The notes under the pieces: generated by a model
Databases searched by the model: none
The model's input: only the letters and a program-made list of their open reading frames with translations
Told to the model about the DNA's origin: nothing
Source: DAIOEK01 sp964648485
GTDB taxonomy: Bacteria; Chloroflexota; Anaerolineae; Anaerolineales; Anaerolineaceae
Direction: 5' to 3'
Assembly: GCA_964648485.1 (NCBI GenBank)
Contig: CAZYOF010000024.1
Span: 1-42,546, forward strand
Length of the DNA stretch: 42,546 nucleotides
Program-made: the position numbers and the translations under genes
In this document: positions 1-7,748 of the stretch, in pieces
How positions within the stretch are numbered: position 1 is the stretch's first letter
How the letters are laid out: each line of letters begins with the position of its first letter

Positions 1-7
1 CCTCAAC

Positions 8-35
8 AAGAACGGATTAACCACCGTTCTTTTTT
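8..35 (+). terminator. Intrinsic terminator, repeat copy 1
   Basis: Stem AAGAACGG (8-15), 8-nt loop, stem CCGTTCTT (24-31), then a T run to 35. It would terminate transcription coming from the left, outside the window. Confidence 0.75.
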
Positions 36-105
36 ATTGCCTGATCCCGGGTTTCCTCTGGCGAGGATTTCGCAGGGCTCAACAAACCCCGCGCGGCGCC
101 TCAAC

Positions 106-133
106 AAGAACGGATTAACCACCGTTCTTTTTT
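106..133 (+). terminator. Intrinsic terminator, repeat copy 2
   Basis: Same hairpin and T run as copy 1, stem arms at 106-113 and 122-129. It is duplicated as part of the 98-bp unit. Confidence 0.72.
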
Positions 134-203
134 ATTCCATGATCCCGGGTTTCCTCTAGCGAGGATTTCGCAGGGCTCAACAAACCCCGCGCGGCGCCTC
201 AAC

Positions 204-231
204 AAGAACGGATTAACCACCGTTCTTTTTT
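204..231 (+). terminator. Intrinsic terminator, repeat copy 3
   Basis: Same hairpin, arms at 204-211 and 220-227, followed by the T run. About 10 nt later a second perfect hairpin follows (ATCCCGGG at 240-247 pairing with CCCGGGAT at 254-261). That one has no T run, so I do not call it a terminator. Confidence 0.72.
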
Positions 232-335
232 ATTCCATGATCCCGGGTTTTTCCCCGGGATGGTAATCTTATCTTGTTGTATATCGAAGAAAGATTAGTC
301 ACAAAACTCGATAAAAATATTTATCTAAATCTTAT

Positions 336-363
336 TTGAATCGTTCGTGAATATTTTTATAAT
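336..363 (+). promoter_or_regulatory. Sigma70-type promoter of the GGDEF gene
   Basis: TTGAAT at 336-341, 16-nt spacer, TATAAT at 358-363. The predicted transcription start near 370 leaves a leader of only about 23 nt before the start codon, with no clear Shine-Dalgarno sequence. Confidence 0.55.
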
Positions 364-392
364 TTTGATACTTCAACTCATACTGGTTATTG

Positions 393-1706
393 ATGGCTGA
401 CAAGATTCAACAATATTTTTACTCAAAACAAATCAATCTTCCCGAGCGAATTACGACTGAAGAACGAGAGGGAATATTCGCGGCATTAATGCAGAATAAT
501 CCAGTTGCCATTGTAATTATTGACCTCGATGGAAATATTCAAGCATGCAACCCGTCTTTTGAAGCTTTATTTGGATATTCATTTGCCGAGATGTCCGGGA
601 GGCATATCGACCAGTTTATTACCATTCCTGATACGATTACGGAGGCTCTTTACTATACAGAGCGGGTAACCCATGGCGAATTAGTGCGCATCACCAGCAG
701 GAGATGGAGAAGAGACGGAACGCCTGTTGATGTTGAAAGCCAGGGGGTGCCTATTTCTGTTTCTGGCGAGCAGACTGGTGTGCTGATCCTTTATCATGAC
801 ATCACCCACCTGACCAAGGCAGAATCTTTACAACGGGAGTTGTATGAATCTTTTGTTAGACTGATGGACAGTCTGGATGCAGATATTTACGTGAGTGATA
901 TACATTCCAATGAAATTCTATTTGTAAATAATCATATGAAGGAAAGTTTTGGAGAGAACCTTGTAGGGCAGATTTGTTATAAGCTCTTCAGAAATCTCGA
1001 TTCTCCCTGTGCACACTGCACGAATCCCGATTTGTTAAACGAAAAAGGGGAACCTAATCCACCCATTGTATGGGAAGGACATAATCCACTCACAGGAAAA
1101 TGGTACAAAAACTCCGATTGCGCCATCAGATGGGGGAAAGATGGCTACGCTCGATTACAGATTGCAACTGACATCACAGAAATCAAAAATTCTGAGCAGC
1201 GCATGCTGGAATTGGCTACCCATGATCCTCTCACCGGATTGCCAAACCGACTGCTTTTACATGACAGACTGGAACATGCCTTAGCGCTTGCGAAACGATC
1301 TGGCTCTTCGCTGGCGGTATTATTTGCTGATCTGGATAAATTTAAAGAAATCAATGATAACTACGGTCACCAAATTGGGGATCAGGTATTAATTGAAGTC
1401 TCTGCCCGGATGAGAAAGTGTATCCGCGAAAATGATACTCTGGCAAGAGTATCGGGAGATGAGTTTGTTTTTGTTCTGGAAAATATCCACCCCGAAGCAT
1501 GGGCAGAAGAAATTGCAAAAAGGATCATTCAGGCAGTAAAGCTGCCCATAGATTTTACTAAGCCGCCCATTCATATTTCAGTAAGTTTGGGAATTAGTGT
1601 TTTTCCAATGGATGGTCAAGATGAAGATACCCTGATAAAAAAGGCAGATGCAGCGATGTATGATGTTAAGGAGAAAGGAGGAGACGGATATTTGCCTTAC
1701 CGATGA
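393..1706 (+). CDS. PAS-PAS-GGDEF diguanylate cyclase
   Basis: Likely makes the second messenger cyclic di-GMP from two GTP in the cytoplasm, under control of two PAS sensor domains. PAS 1 spans about residues 28-140 and PAS 2 about 150-265. The GGDEF domain runs from about 272 to the end. The signature is SGDEF (residue 354 onward) rather than GGDEF; the acidic third position is retained. An RxxD inhibitory-site motif (R345-D348) lies exactly five residues before it, so product feedback is plausible. PAS 2 carries several cysteines (CYKLF, then CAHC), which could bind a metal or sense redox state. No transmembrane segment is evident. TTG at 390 immediately precedes ATG at 393; I prefer ATG. 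The gene converges on rnhA with no obvious terminator between them. Confidence 0.88.
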   Translation: MADKIQQYFYSKQINLPERITTEEREGIFAALMQNNPVAIVIIDLDGNIQACNPSFEALFGYSFAEMSGRHIDQFITIPDTITEALYYTERVTHGELVRITSRRWRRDGTPVDVESQGVPISVSGEQTGVLILYHDITHLTKAESLQRELYESFVRLMDSLDADIYVSDIHSNEILFVNNHMKESFGENLVGQICYKLFRNLDSPCAHCTNPDLLNEKGEPNPPIVWEGHNPLTGKWYKNSDCAIRWGKDGYARLQIATDITEIKNSEQRMLELATHDPLTGLPNRLLLHDRLEHALALAKRSGSSLAVLFADLDKFKEINDNYGHQIGDQVLIEVSARMRKCIRENDTLARVSGDEFVFVLENIHPEAWAEEIAKRIIQAVKLPIDFTKPPIHISVSLGISVFPMDGQDEDTLIKKADAAMYDVKEKGGDGYLPYR

Positions 1707-1726
1707 TTTGATTGCAGATCAGACCG

Positions 1727-2161
1727 TCATCCTGACAAGCCAGCTTTTCGGGCAAGCGAATCTGCAAGTTCATTCATTGGATTACCAGCGTGCCCTTTTA
1801 CCCAATTCCATTGAATTTTATGCATCTGGTTTAACCGGTCCAACTCCTGCCAGAGTTCCACATTTGCCAGCACGCCCCCTTTCCGTTTCCATCCCTTCAG
1901 CTTCCAGGTTTTGATCCACTCAGTAATCCCTTTTTTTACATACTCAGAATCGCTGTGAATGGATATTGAAGAACCTGGAGAAACTGACTTGAGCGCCATA
2001 ATGGCAGCTGTTAATTCCATGCGATTGTTGGTGGTTGGATTCTCAGAACCGGAAATAGTCCTTTTCTTCCCCTGATGGATGATCACAGCCGCCCAGCCCC
2101 CTTTTCCGGGGTTTGGGTCACAAGCGCCATCGGTATAGATTTCGTAGCTATCCTGATTCAT
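1727..2161 (-). CDS. rnhA: Ribonuclease HI
   Basis: Cleaves the RNA strand of RNA-DNA hybrids, removing primers and R-loops. The four metal-binding acidic residues of the family are all visible: D11 (YTDGA), E49 (RMELTAA), D71 (SDSEY) and D134 (NELAD). The loop histidine H124 sits in VKGHAGN. At 144 residues it is the usual length of a single-domain RNase HI. Its ATG overlaps the stop of the solute-binding protein gene upstream (ATGA), so translation is probably coupled, although the two functions are unrelated. Confidence 0.96.
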   Translation of the reverse strand: MNQDSYEIYTDGACDPNPGKGGWAAVIIHQGKKRTISGSENPTTNNRMELTAAIMALKSVSPGSSISIHSDSEYVKKGITEWIKTWKLKGWKRKGGVLANVELWQELDRLNQMHKIQWNWVKGHAGNPMNELADSLARKAGLSG

Positions 2162-3582
2162 GGGGTTGTTGTTTCCATCTCTTCGAAAAAGGAATCCATA
2201 TTCTTTAAAATGACATTTATCTGGTCCTGTGAAGTGTTTGCCTGAATTATCTGGTTGAAACCATCCTGGAGGACTCTTTTTCGTTTCAGCCAGGCTGGAA
2301 GAGATGGGATGATTGCCGGTTCACCAATCTGTCCGAGCCAGAACCGTTGCTGTTCCGGAAGCAGATCCACCTTGGTCATGGCGTCTCTGCTCAATTGATT
2401 TGCCGGTATGGTTCCTTCTGACATCGCCAGACGTAATTCCTGTTCTGGAGCCATCAACCAGCGGAGCAATAACCAGGCAGCGAGTTCTTGTCCATCCGCA
2501 GCGGGCAGGATGGCATAGTATTCAGAAACAGGTGTCCAGGTTGTTTGGGCTGTGTCTGCAGGGAAAGAGATTACATCCCATTCATCTTTTGATTTGGCTG
2601 CCTGAAGACTTCCCTGTAATTCATCCAATTGCGAGAAGGGTAAACTGATAAACACGGCATATCGATCCTGAAAGTAGATGTCCCAATTTGGGTTTCGGGC
2701 TTCCCATGCACAACCGCTACCTGCAATTCCGCGCACTCTCGTAAAGATCTTCTCAATATCAACATTTTCAAACTGAAAATTCTCATTTACCGTTGTATCC
2801 GGCAGCGTAATACCATATTGATTGAGCCAGGTTAATAAAGCTTCGGGAGAGTCATCAATAATCCATCCTCCTGTTCCATGAAATTTACGGTCAGATAGTT
2901 TGTTGTTCTGCCTGGCTGCGGCACAACTGAGCTCTTCAAAATCCTGCCAGGTAACCGGTTTTTTCTCAAATCCCAATTCTTTCGCCCAGGTTTTGTTGTA
3001 AACCATTACCCGTGCATCGAGCCTGGCAGGTAAACCAATCACTTCGCCTGTCTGGCTGACTGGTGATAGCAAGTTTCCCGAGATATTCTGCAAGTCATCC
3101 CAGCCGAGTTGATCGGGTGGTTGTGTAATAAATCGGGAGAGATCAATGGATGGGATAAGACCTTCCCCCAGGTACTCCGGTGATAAAGCCACTAAATGAG
3201 GTTGATTTTGTGTGCTGGATGATATGTTCATCAGCAGATCCATTTCACTGCCCCATCCTACGAGTTCCACAATAATATCCTGCGGATTTGAAAGGTTGTA
3301 CTCGAGAACCATCTGGTTTAATACAGCAGCTCTCTTGCCCACCCAGGGGTGCCAGAAGATGACCTTCTTCTTATTTGCGGGTGATGGATCGATCGTGCTG
3401 ACCAGAGTCGGTGCAGATATTGGCGTGTTATCTATGGTTGGTACGGGTGAACTTGATTCAGGTGTTTCGGTTGGCGTTGTTTGTGGAGCGCCTGTAATTT
3501 GATACGCAGGTATGCCAGGCAGATTAGTACAGCCTGAAAGCATTACAGAAAGAAATAGCATCGTAGATATGATGTTTTTCAT
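2158..3582 (-). CDS. Family-1 extracellular solute-binding lipoprotein
   Basis: Probably the ligand-capturing part of a sugar-type ABC importer, anchored outside the membrane. I place the start at the ATG at 3582 because it gives a clean lipoprotein signal (MKNIISTMLFLSVMLSGC). A longer reading from 3618 would put 12 hydrophilic residues in front and overlap the upstream gene. After the lipid cysteine comes a Pro/Thr/Ser-rich stalk of about 50 residues, then a periplasmic-binding fold starting near KKVIFWHPWVG. No permease or ATPase gene is adjacent, so the partner is unknown. It lies 25 nt downstream of the M50 protease gene and overlaps rnhA by 4 nt. Confidence 0.82.
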   Translation of the reverse strand: MKNIISTMLFLSVMLSGCTNLPGIPAYQITGAPQTTPTETPESSSPVPTIDNTPISAPTLVSTIDPSPANKKKVIFWHPWVGKRAAVLNQMVLEYNLSNPQDIIVELVGWGSEMDLLMNISSSTQNQPHLVALSPEYLGEGLIPSIDLSRFITQPPDQLGWDDLQNISGNLLSPVSQTGEVIGLPARLDARVMVYNKTWAKELGFEKKPVTWQDFEELSCAAARQNNKLSDRKFHGTGGWIIDDSPEALLTWLNQYGITLPDTTVNENFQFENVDIEKIFTRVRGIAGSGCAWEARNPNWDIYFQDRYAVFISLPFSQLDELQGSLQAAKSKDEWDVISFPADTAQTTWTPVSEYYAILPAADGQELAAWLLLRWLMAPEQELRLAMSEGTIPANQLSRDAMTKVDLLPEQQRFWLGQIGEPAIIPSLPAWLKRKRVLQDGFNQIIQANTSQDQINVILKNMDSFFEEMETTTP

Positions 3583-3607
3583 ATGTATCCAGGAAAAGAT
3601 GTTCAAG

Positions 3608-4816
3608 TTACATGCCAACTATGGATAGTGGCACCGGTGTAAAGACGAGGAAAAATATAATGATCGCTAGAATGCCAAGCAGTTTCCTGGGCTGGTCAAG
3701 CGGGGTAATCTGATCCATAGGTTCTGCATGCACTCTACCCATAAATAACAGGAGAACTGCCCACAACCACCAGCCATTCCAGATAAAACCAAATCCGATC
3801 AGTGCCAGCAGGATCAAGGGCAGCAGGCGCTTGATACCTTTGGAACCAAACAGAACATAAAAGATATGTCCGCCATCCAGTTGACCGGCAGGGATCAGGT
3901 TTAATGCTGTAACAAGCAAACCGGCCCATCCCGCCCAAGCCATCGGGTGGAGCATCACATCCATACCGCCGAGTGGAAGAGGATTTCCGGTAAAGAAATA
4001 TTTAACCCAGTAGAGGACAGGATTCAACCCATCCATACTTGCCGGAGCGGGCAGGAGTTGCCCCTTGGTAATAAACTTTAAGAGTAGATATAGAATGCTG
4101 TTGCCTTCAACCTGGTACATTTGGCCTGGTTGGAGTATTGCCGGAAGGGGGGTTACATCGGAAAGCATCAGACCCACGATGAGGATGGGAATCGCAACAA
4201 CCAAACCAGAGAGAGGACCCGCGATGGCAATATCCAGAAGATGTTTGCGGTTCTTGGGCATCTCCTTCATCTGGATAAACGCTCCCAATGTACCGAAAGT
4301 GCTGAACGGGAAGGGGATGAAGAAGGGTAAAGTCACATGGACTTTGTGATATCGCCCGGCAAGATAATGTCCGAATTCATGAGCGCCCAGAATGGCAAGG
4401 AGGCTCAAGGCAAAAGACCATCCATTACCGAGGTTGTTCCAGATATCTCTGAAAAAATTTCCAGTCGAGGCTTCATCACCGCTTAATGAATAGAGAGCCC
4501 CGCTAAAGAGAACACTTATCAGGGTGAGAATAAAAAACACAAGGTTCAAGCCGGGTTTGGGCTTGGATGGCTGGCGGGTGATATTTTCGATGATGAGAAT
4601 GATCGGTTTGCCATCTTCCAGCCTGAATAAGGGAAGAAGGTGATATGGTTGGAGTCTCTCTAAAAGCGAGATATGAGCAGCTTCAACATTTTCGTTATAA
4701 AAGCTGCCAGTATATTTGATGTAATCGCGTTTTTGGATTTCTCCGGTTGTTACACTCTCTATAGCGAAAACATTTTTGATAATTGAATCTAATATTTCGC
4801 GATCTATATCGATCAT
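3608..4816 (-). CDS. Site-2-type intramembrane metalloprotease (M50)
   Basis: A zinc protease that cuts substrates within the membrane. The catalytic HEFGH motif is at residues 146-150, inside a hydrophobic segment, and the second zinc ligand lies in the QLDGGH motif about 170 residues later. There are several transmembrane segments and a soluble N-terminal region of about 90 residues. The ligand-loop sequence AGPLSGL also fits the family. I see no PDZ domain, so it resembles the shorter archaeal/plant EGY-like group more than RseP. It starts 30 nt after the 3' end of tRNA-Sec, with no intervening terminator or evident promoter. Its substrate cannot be read from context. Confidence 0.9.
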   Translation of the reverse strand: MIDIDREILDSIIKNVFAIESVTTGEIQKRDYIKYTGSFYNENVEAAHISLLERLQPYHLLPLFRLEDGKPIILIIENITRQPSKPKPGLNLVFFILTLISVLFSGALYSLSGDEASTGNFFRDIWNNLGNGWSFALSLLAILGAHEFGHYLAGRYHKVHVTLPFFIPFPFSTFGTLGAFIQMKEMPKNRKHLLDIAIAGPLSGLVVAIPILIVGLMLSDVTPLPAILQPGQMYQVEGNSILYLLLKFITKGQLLPAPASMDGLNPVLYWVKYFFTGNPLPLGGMDVMLHPMAWAGWAGLLVTALNLIPAGQLDGGHIFYVLFGSKGIKRLLPLILLALIGFGFIWNGWWLWAVLLLFMGRVHAEPMDQITPLDQPRKLLGILAIIIFFLVFTPVPLSIVGM

Positions 4817-4848
4817 ACTAAACCTGTTCTGTCATAAGCACCAATAGG

Positions 4849-4942
4849 CGGGAGTGGATGGGAGTCGAACCCACCACGGACCGCAACGCGCCCCGTCACC
4901 GGTTTTGAAGACCGGGGAACCCACCGGGACCCTACCACTCCC
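4849..4942 (-). tRNA. selC: Selenocysteine tRNA, anticodon TCA
   Basis: Read on the minus strand, the gene has an 8-bp acceptor stem (GGGAGTGG with CCACTCCC) followed by discriminator G, an anticodon arm CCGGT-CTTCAAA-ACCGG with anticodon TCA (complement at 4906-4908), a long variable arm closed by ACGG/CCGT, and a T arm with GGTTCGACTCC. The 8-bp acceptor, long extra arm, UCA anticodon and 94-nt length are hallmarks of bacterial tRNA-Sec. Only CC of the CCA tail is encoded. It implies that the organism makes selenoproteins, but selA, selB and selD are not in the window. Confidence 0.95.
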
Positions 4943-4950
4943 GTTGAATA

Positions 4951-4979
4951 AGCATACCGCACCCGTTAATAATCTGCAA
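4951..4979 (-). promoter_or_regulatory. Promoter of selC
   Basis: On the minus strand, TTGCAG (4979-4974), a 17-nt spacer and TATGCT (4956-4951). This places the start of transcription within a few bases of the tRNA 5' end at 4942. Confidence 0.6.
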
Positions 4980-5055
4980 GATTTCGTATCTTTTTTGCAT
5001 ATTTTACGTATTAATTTATGTGACATAAATTTGAAATGAAAGTCATCATTACCCC

Positions 5056-5083
5056 TTGTATTTATTTGAAATGGTTATATACT
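5056..5083 (+). promoter_or_regulatory. Possible promoter of the ATP-grasp gene
   Basis: TTGTAT at 5056-5061, 16-nt spacer, TATACT at 5078-5083, about 34 nt before the ATG. The -35 element is imperfect. Confidence 0.45.
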
Positions 5084-5116
5084 AGCCATTTGTAATTATC
5101 ATCAGGAGAGATAACA

Positions 5117-6358
5117 ATGGATGAAGTAAAGAAATTTGAATCAGAAATGGAAGACAGCGAAAAGCCTCCGAGTAGTAAACCGCGACCGGTGAAACCATGG
5201 CGGGTAGCCGTTGTTGCCAATGTCAAGGGGGAATCATCACTGCCCACGGAAGGTCCAGCCGATGCCGGCGCGGAATTTGACAAAGAAGAGACGATCGAAG
5301 CCATTCGGGCTGCAATCGAATCTGACGGTCATTCAGCAGTATTTATCCCAGCCGATGTAAACTTACCCTTCACCCTTAGAGATGTCGTTCCAGACATTTG
5401 CTTTAACATTTCTGAAGGTTTAGGCGGAGACGGACGTGAAGCGCAGGCTCCCGCCATCTTTGAGATGATGCACATCCCGTACACCGCTTCGAGGGTGACT
5501 ACCAACGCTGTTACACTTGATAAAACGTTAACCAAACGGATCTGGCGCGATAGTGGTCTGCCGGTTGCTCCGTTTCAGGAATTTGTAACCGGGAATGAGG
5601 CGATTGATCCTACGCTCCGGTTTCCTATGTTTGTTAAACCCGCCAGAGAAGGAACAGGCATGGGCATGGGAATGGAATCCATTGTCCAAAATACCATTGA
5701 ACTCAGAAAACGGGTAAAGTGGGTTATTAAAGAATATTCACAACCTGCCCTTGTGGAAGAATACCTTTCGGGACGCGAGTTTACAGTGGGTGTACTGGGC
5801 AGACCGGGAGCACAGCAATACACGCTGAAAGGTGAACAGTACCAGCGGGACGGTTTTCTCAGACTGCCTGTTCTTGAAGTTAAGTCTGCTGATTCTGTTA
5901 CCCCGGGTGTGTACGGACACTCAGCCAAGCAGCTCTATCCTGGTGAAGAAGGGGTTCCCCAATTTCAATGCCCTGCTCCCATTAGCACAAATTTCAGCAG
6001 AGTGTTGCAGGATCTGGCAATCAAAGGACATCGCGCAGTCAATGCTCTGGATGTTTCGAGAGTAGATTTTCGATGTGACGCGGATGGAAGACCTTACTTA
6101 TTGGAAATCAATTCACTTCCGGGACTAACTCCAGATTTCAGTGATCTTTGTGTCATTGCACGGGCGAATGGAATAAGCTATCGTGATTTGATTCTGGAGA
6201 TCCTTTACCTGGGTGCTTCCAGATGGGGTCTGGTTCAGAAAGCTTCTGAGTTCGAGCAGGATCTGGCAATACCCGGATTGAAAGTCCCTGCCCGCATACA
6301 GCAACGAATGCGTGTTTCTACGCAGCTGTCCTATCCACAGCGAACCCGCTTGCGATAA
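5117..6358 (+). CDS. D-alanine-D-alanine-ligase-like ATP-grasp protein
   Basis: A carboxylate-amine/thiol ligase of the ATP-grasp fold, closest in character to D-Ala-D-Ala ligases that make the peptidoglycan dipeptide. The first ~45 residues are polar. The N-terminal ligase domain follows (AVVANVKGE, then ICFNISEGLGGDGREAQ). The ATP-binding segment is FPMFVKPAREGTGMG (about 172-186) and the metal-binding strand near residue 316 reads DFRCDADGRPYLLEIN, followed by SLPGLTP. At 413 residues it is some 60-100 longer than classical Ddl, with an N-terminal and a C-terminal extension, so the true substrate may be another peptide or amino acid. AGGAGA at 5103-5108 supports the start. It is monocistronic. 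Confidence 0.82.
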   Translation: MDEVKKFESEMEDSEKPPSSKPRPVKPWRVAVVANVKGESSLPTEGPADAGAEFDKEETIEAIRAAIESDGHSAVFIPADVNLPFTLRDVVPDICFNISEGLGGDGREAQAPAIFEMMHIPYTASRVTTNAVTLDKTLTKRIWRDSGLPVAPFQEFVTGNEAIDPTLRFPMFVKPAREGTGMGMGMESIVQNTIELRKRVKWVIKEYSQPALVEEYLSGREFTVGVLGRPGAQQYTLKGEQYQRDGFLRLPVLEVKSADSVTPGVYGHSAKQLYPGEEGVPQFQCPAPISTNFSRVLQDLAIKGHRAVNALDVSRVDFRCDADGRPYLLEINSLPGLTPDFSDLCVIARANGISYRDLILEILYLGASRWGLVQKASEFEQDLAIPGLKVPARIQQRMRVSTQLSYPQRTRLR

Positions 6359-6363
6359 AAACA

Positions 6364-6398
6364 AATTGACCCTCACCAAGTGAGGGTCAATTCTTTTT
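6364..6398. terminator. Bidirectional intrinsic terminator
   Basis: A 13-bp perfect stem (6364-6376 with 6380-6392) and a 3-nt loop. CTTTTT follows on the plus side and TTTGTTTTT on the minus side. It separates two convergent genes. Confidence 0.88.
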
Positions 6399-6405
6399 AT
6401 CGATC

Positions 6406-6975
6406 TTAAGGAAGTATTGACTGCGCGAGAGAGAGACCCCACATCAATAAGGGGTTAAGTTCAGGTAAGAGTAACAATACAATCAGACCGGCAAAGATCC
6501 CAATTATCGCTCCGGCAATCACATCTGACAGGTAATGAACACCTGTCACTACTCTGGAGAAGGTCACAAGGGGAGCCCAGATGATCAGAAGTATTCCAAA
6601 CCAGGCTGGACCCAGCCCCAGCGCCAGAATGGCGAAGAGAAACGCACGTGCAGCGTGACCGGATGGGAATGAATGCGGATCGGTTGCCCGGTAAATTTTT
6701 CCCCACTCACCTTCGGGTCGTCGCCTTTTGACGGTAAATTTAATAAAGAGAACAATTACAGCCAGGAAAATAAAGCTGACGGTCATCACCAGCGCGCGAT
6801 ATTTCCACTCTTGGGATGAAGTTAGAAAAACCACCACCAAGCCCACCAACCAGGACCAGGAATCACCTGAATGAGCAAAAACAACAGCCAGGGGTTTCAG
6901 GCTGTGATCTGTTTCCATGATCTGTAATTTCTTTGAGAGATTAATGTCTTTCTCTAGAAATTCTTTCAGATTCAA
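6406..6975 (-). CDS. PAP2-family membrane phosphatase
   Basis: A membrane lipid-phosphate phosphatase, acting on substrates such as undecaprenyl pyrophosphate or phosphatidylglycerol phosphate. The three family motifs are present in order: K...RRRP, then PSGHA, then SRVVTGVHYLSD with the catalytic histidine and aspartate. About five hydrophobic segments surround them. The start is TTG at 6975, chosen because GGAGGAG precedes it at good spacing. The start overlaps the stop of the nucleotidyltransferase gene by 4 nt (TTGA). It is the last gene of a three-gene set that looks translationally coupled. Confidence 0.88.
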   Translation of the reverse strand: MNLKEFLEKDINLSKKLQIMETDHSLKPLAVVFAHSGDSWSWLVGLVVVFLTSSQEWKYRALVMTVSFIFLAVIVLFIKFTVKRRRPEGEWGKIYRATDPHSFPSGHAARAFLFAILALGLGPAWFGILLIIWAPLVTFSRVVTGVHYLSDVIAGAIIGIFAGLIVLLLLPELNPLLMWGLSLAQSILP

Positions 6976-7748
6976 GCGACGCTCCTCCGGTTCAGGTAAT
7001 GGCGCATGATTTCCAGTTGATGTGGTTTATCCACATCCATACCAATTTCAGCAAAAGGGCAGAGTATCGGTTTCCCGGTCAATTTCAATCTTTTACTGAT
7101 CATCCTGGCGAGATCATCGAGTGAAGCAGTGCGGAAAAGCAAACCCAATAAAATATCGAAACCAAGAATAGACGCCTGCTTGATTGGATTTTTGCGGGCA
7201 GCTATGAGTTTTTCCCATAAATCGGTCAGATTATCTGCAATATCTATTCTGATCGCATTCACATCGCCACCGCAAACATCCAATCCTTTGATATGCGTAT
7301 AGGTGCGGTTCGATGTTGGAAAGGTGGTTTCCATTACACTCTTCTGCACAACTTGATAATAGAGATCAGCAGGATTGGAATCGACCATATCGATTAACCA
7401 TTCCACCATGGATGCGGTGATACCAGGAACATCTGATGCGGCGATAATGACGTGGTCACTGCCAGTTCTGAGTTTTTTTACTGTATCTAAACCAGCCTTG
7501 ATGTTTCCAAGCATATCTTTCTGATTGGCTACAAAGGTGACCGGCTTTGAGCAGGTTAGTCCGCCCAATTCAGTCAGCCCGATCACAACCACATGCCCAA
7601 TCCGGGGAGATTGACAGATGGCATCCAGAACCCATTGGATCATAGGCTTGCCTGCAAGATCAAGCATTGCCTTTGATCCGCCACGGGTGTATTCATACAA
7701 TGGCTCACCCGGCAGCGGGATTCCGCCCGCTGTGATGATGGCATCCAT
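6972..7748 (-). CDS. MobA-like nucleotidyltransferase
   Basis: A GT-A-fold enzyme that would transfer a nucleotide to a phosphorylated acceptor. The start reads MDAIITAGG, then KAMLDLAGKPMIQWVLDA, the usual nucleotide-binding loop and 'LxGKPmi' motif. AASDVPGIT supplies the metal-binding aspartate. The N-terminal loop contains an unusual insertion (GIPLPGEPLYEYTRGGS) before the lysine. The ATG at 7748 shares one base with the stop codon upstream (TGATG); a TTG lies one codon earlier. Acting with a PAP2 phosphatase suggests making or recycling a lipid- or sugar-phosphate, but the acceptor cannot be inferred. Confidence 0.72.
   Translation of the reverse strand: MDAIITAGGIPLPGEPLYEYTRGGSKAMLDLAGKPMIQWVLDAICQSPRIGHVVVIGLTELGGLTCSKPVTFVANQKDMLGNIKAGLDTVKKLRTGSDHVIIAASDVPGITASMVEWLIDMVDSNPADLYYQVVQKSVMETTFPTSNRTYTHIKGLDVCGGDVNAIRIDIADNLTDLWEKLIAARKNPIKQASILGFDILLGLLFRTASLDDLARMISKRLKLTGKPILCPFAEIGMDVDKPHQLEIMRHYLNRRSVA

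Larger units (their letters stand above)
1..262. repeat. 98-bp tandem repeat, about 2.6 copies
   Basis: Copies start at 1, 99 and 197. The first two are complete 98-bp units differing at only a few positions (near 39-41 and at 60 versus 158). The third matches for about 55 bp and then diverges into a different hairpin. Each unit begins CCTCAACAAGAACGG and contains a terminator hairpin and a GC-rich tail ending CCGCGCGGCG. The array may continue to the left beyond the window. No ORF runs through it. Confidence 0.93.

Noticed and set aside
1..262. Possible CRISPR array
   Set aside because: The units are directly adjacent 98-bp copies with no unique spacers, and each contains a terminator hairpin.
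4847..6358. Selenoprotein gene next to selC
   Set aside because: Neighbouring genes are complete without reading through any in-frame TGA.
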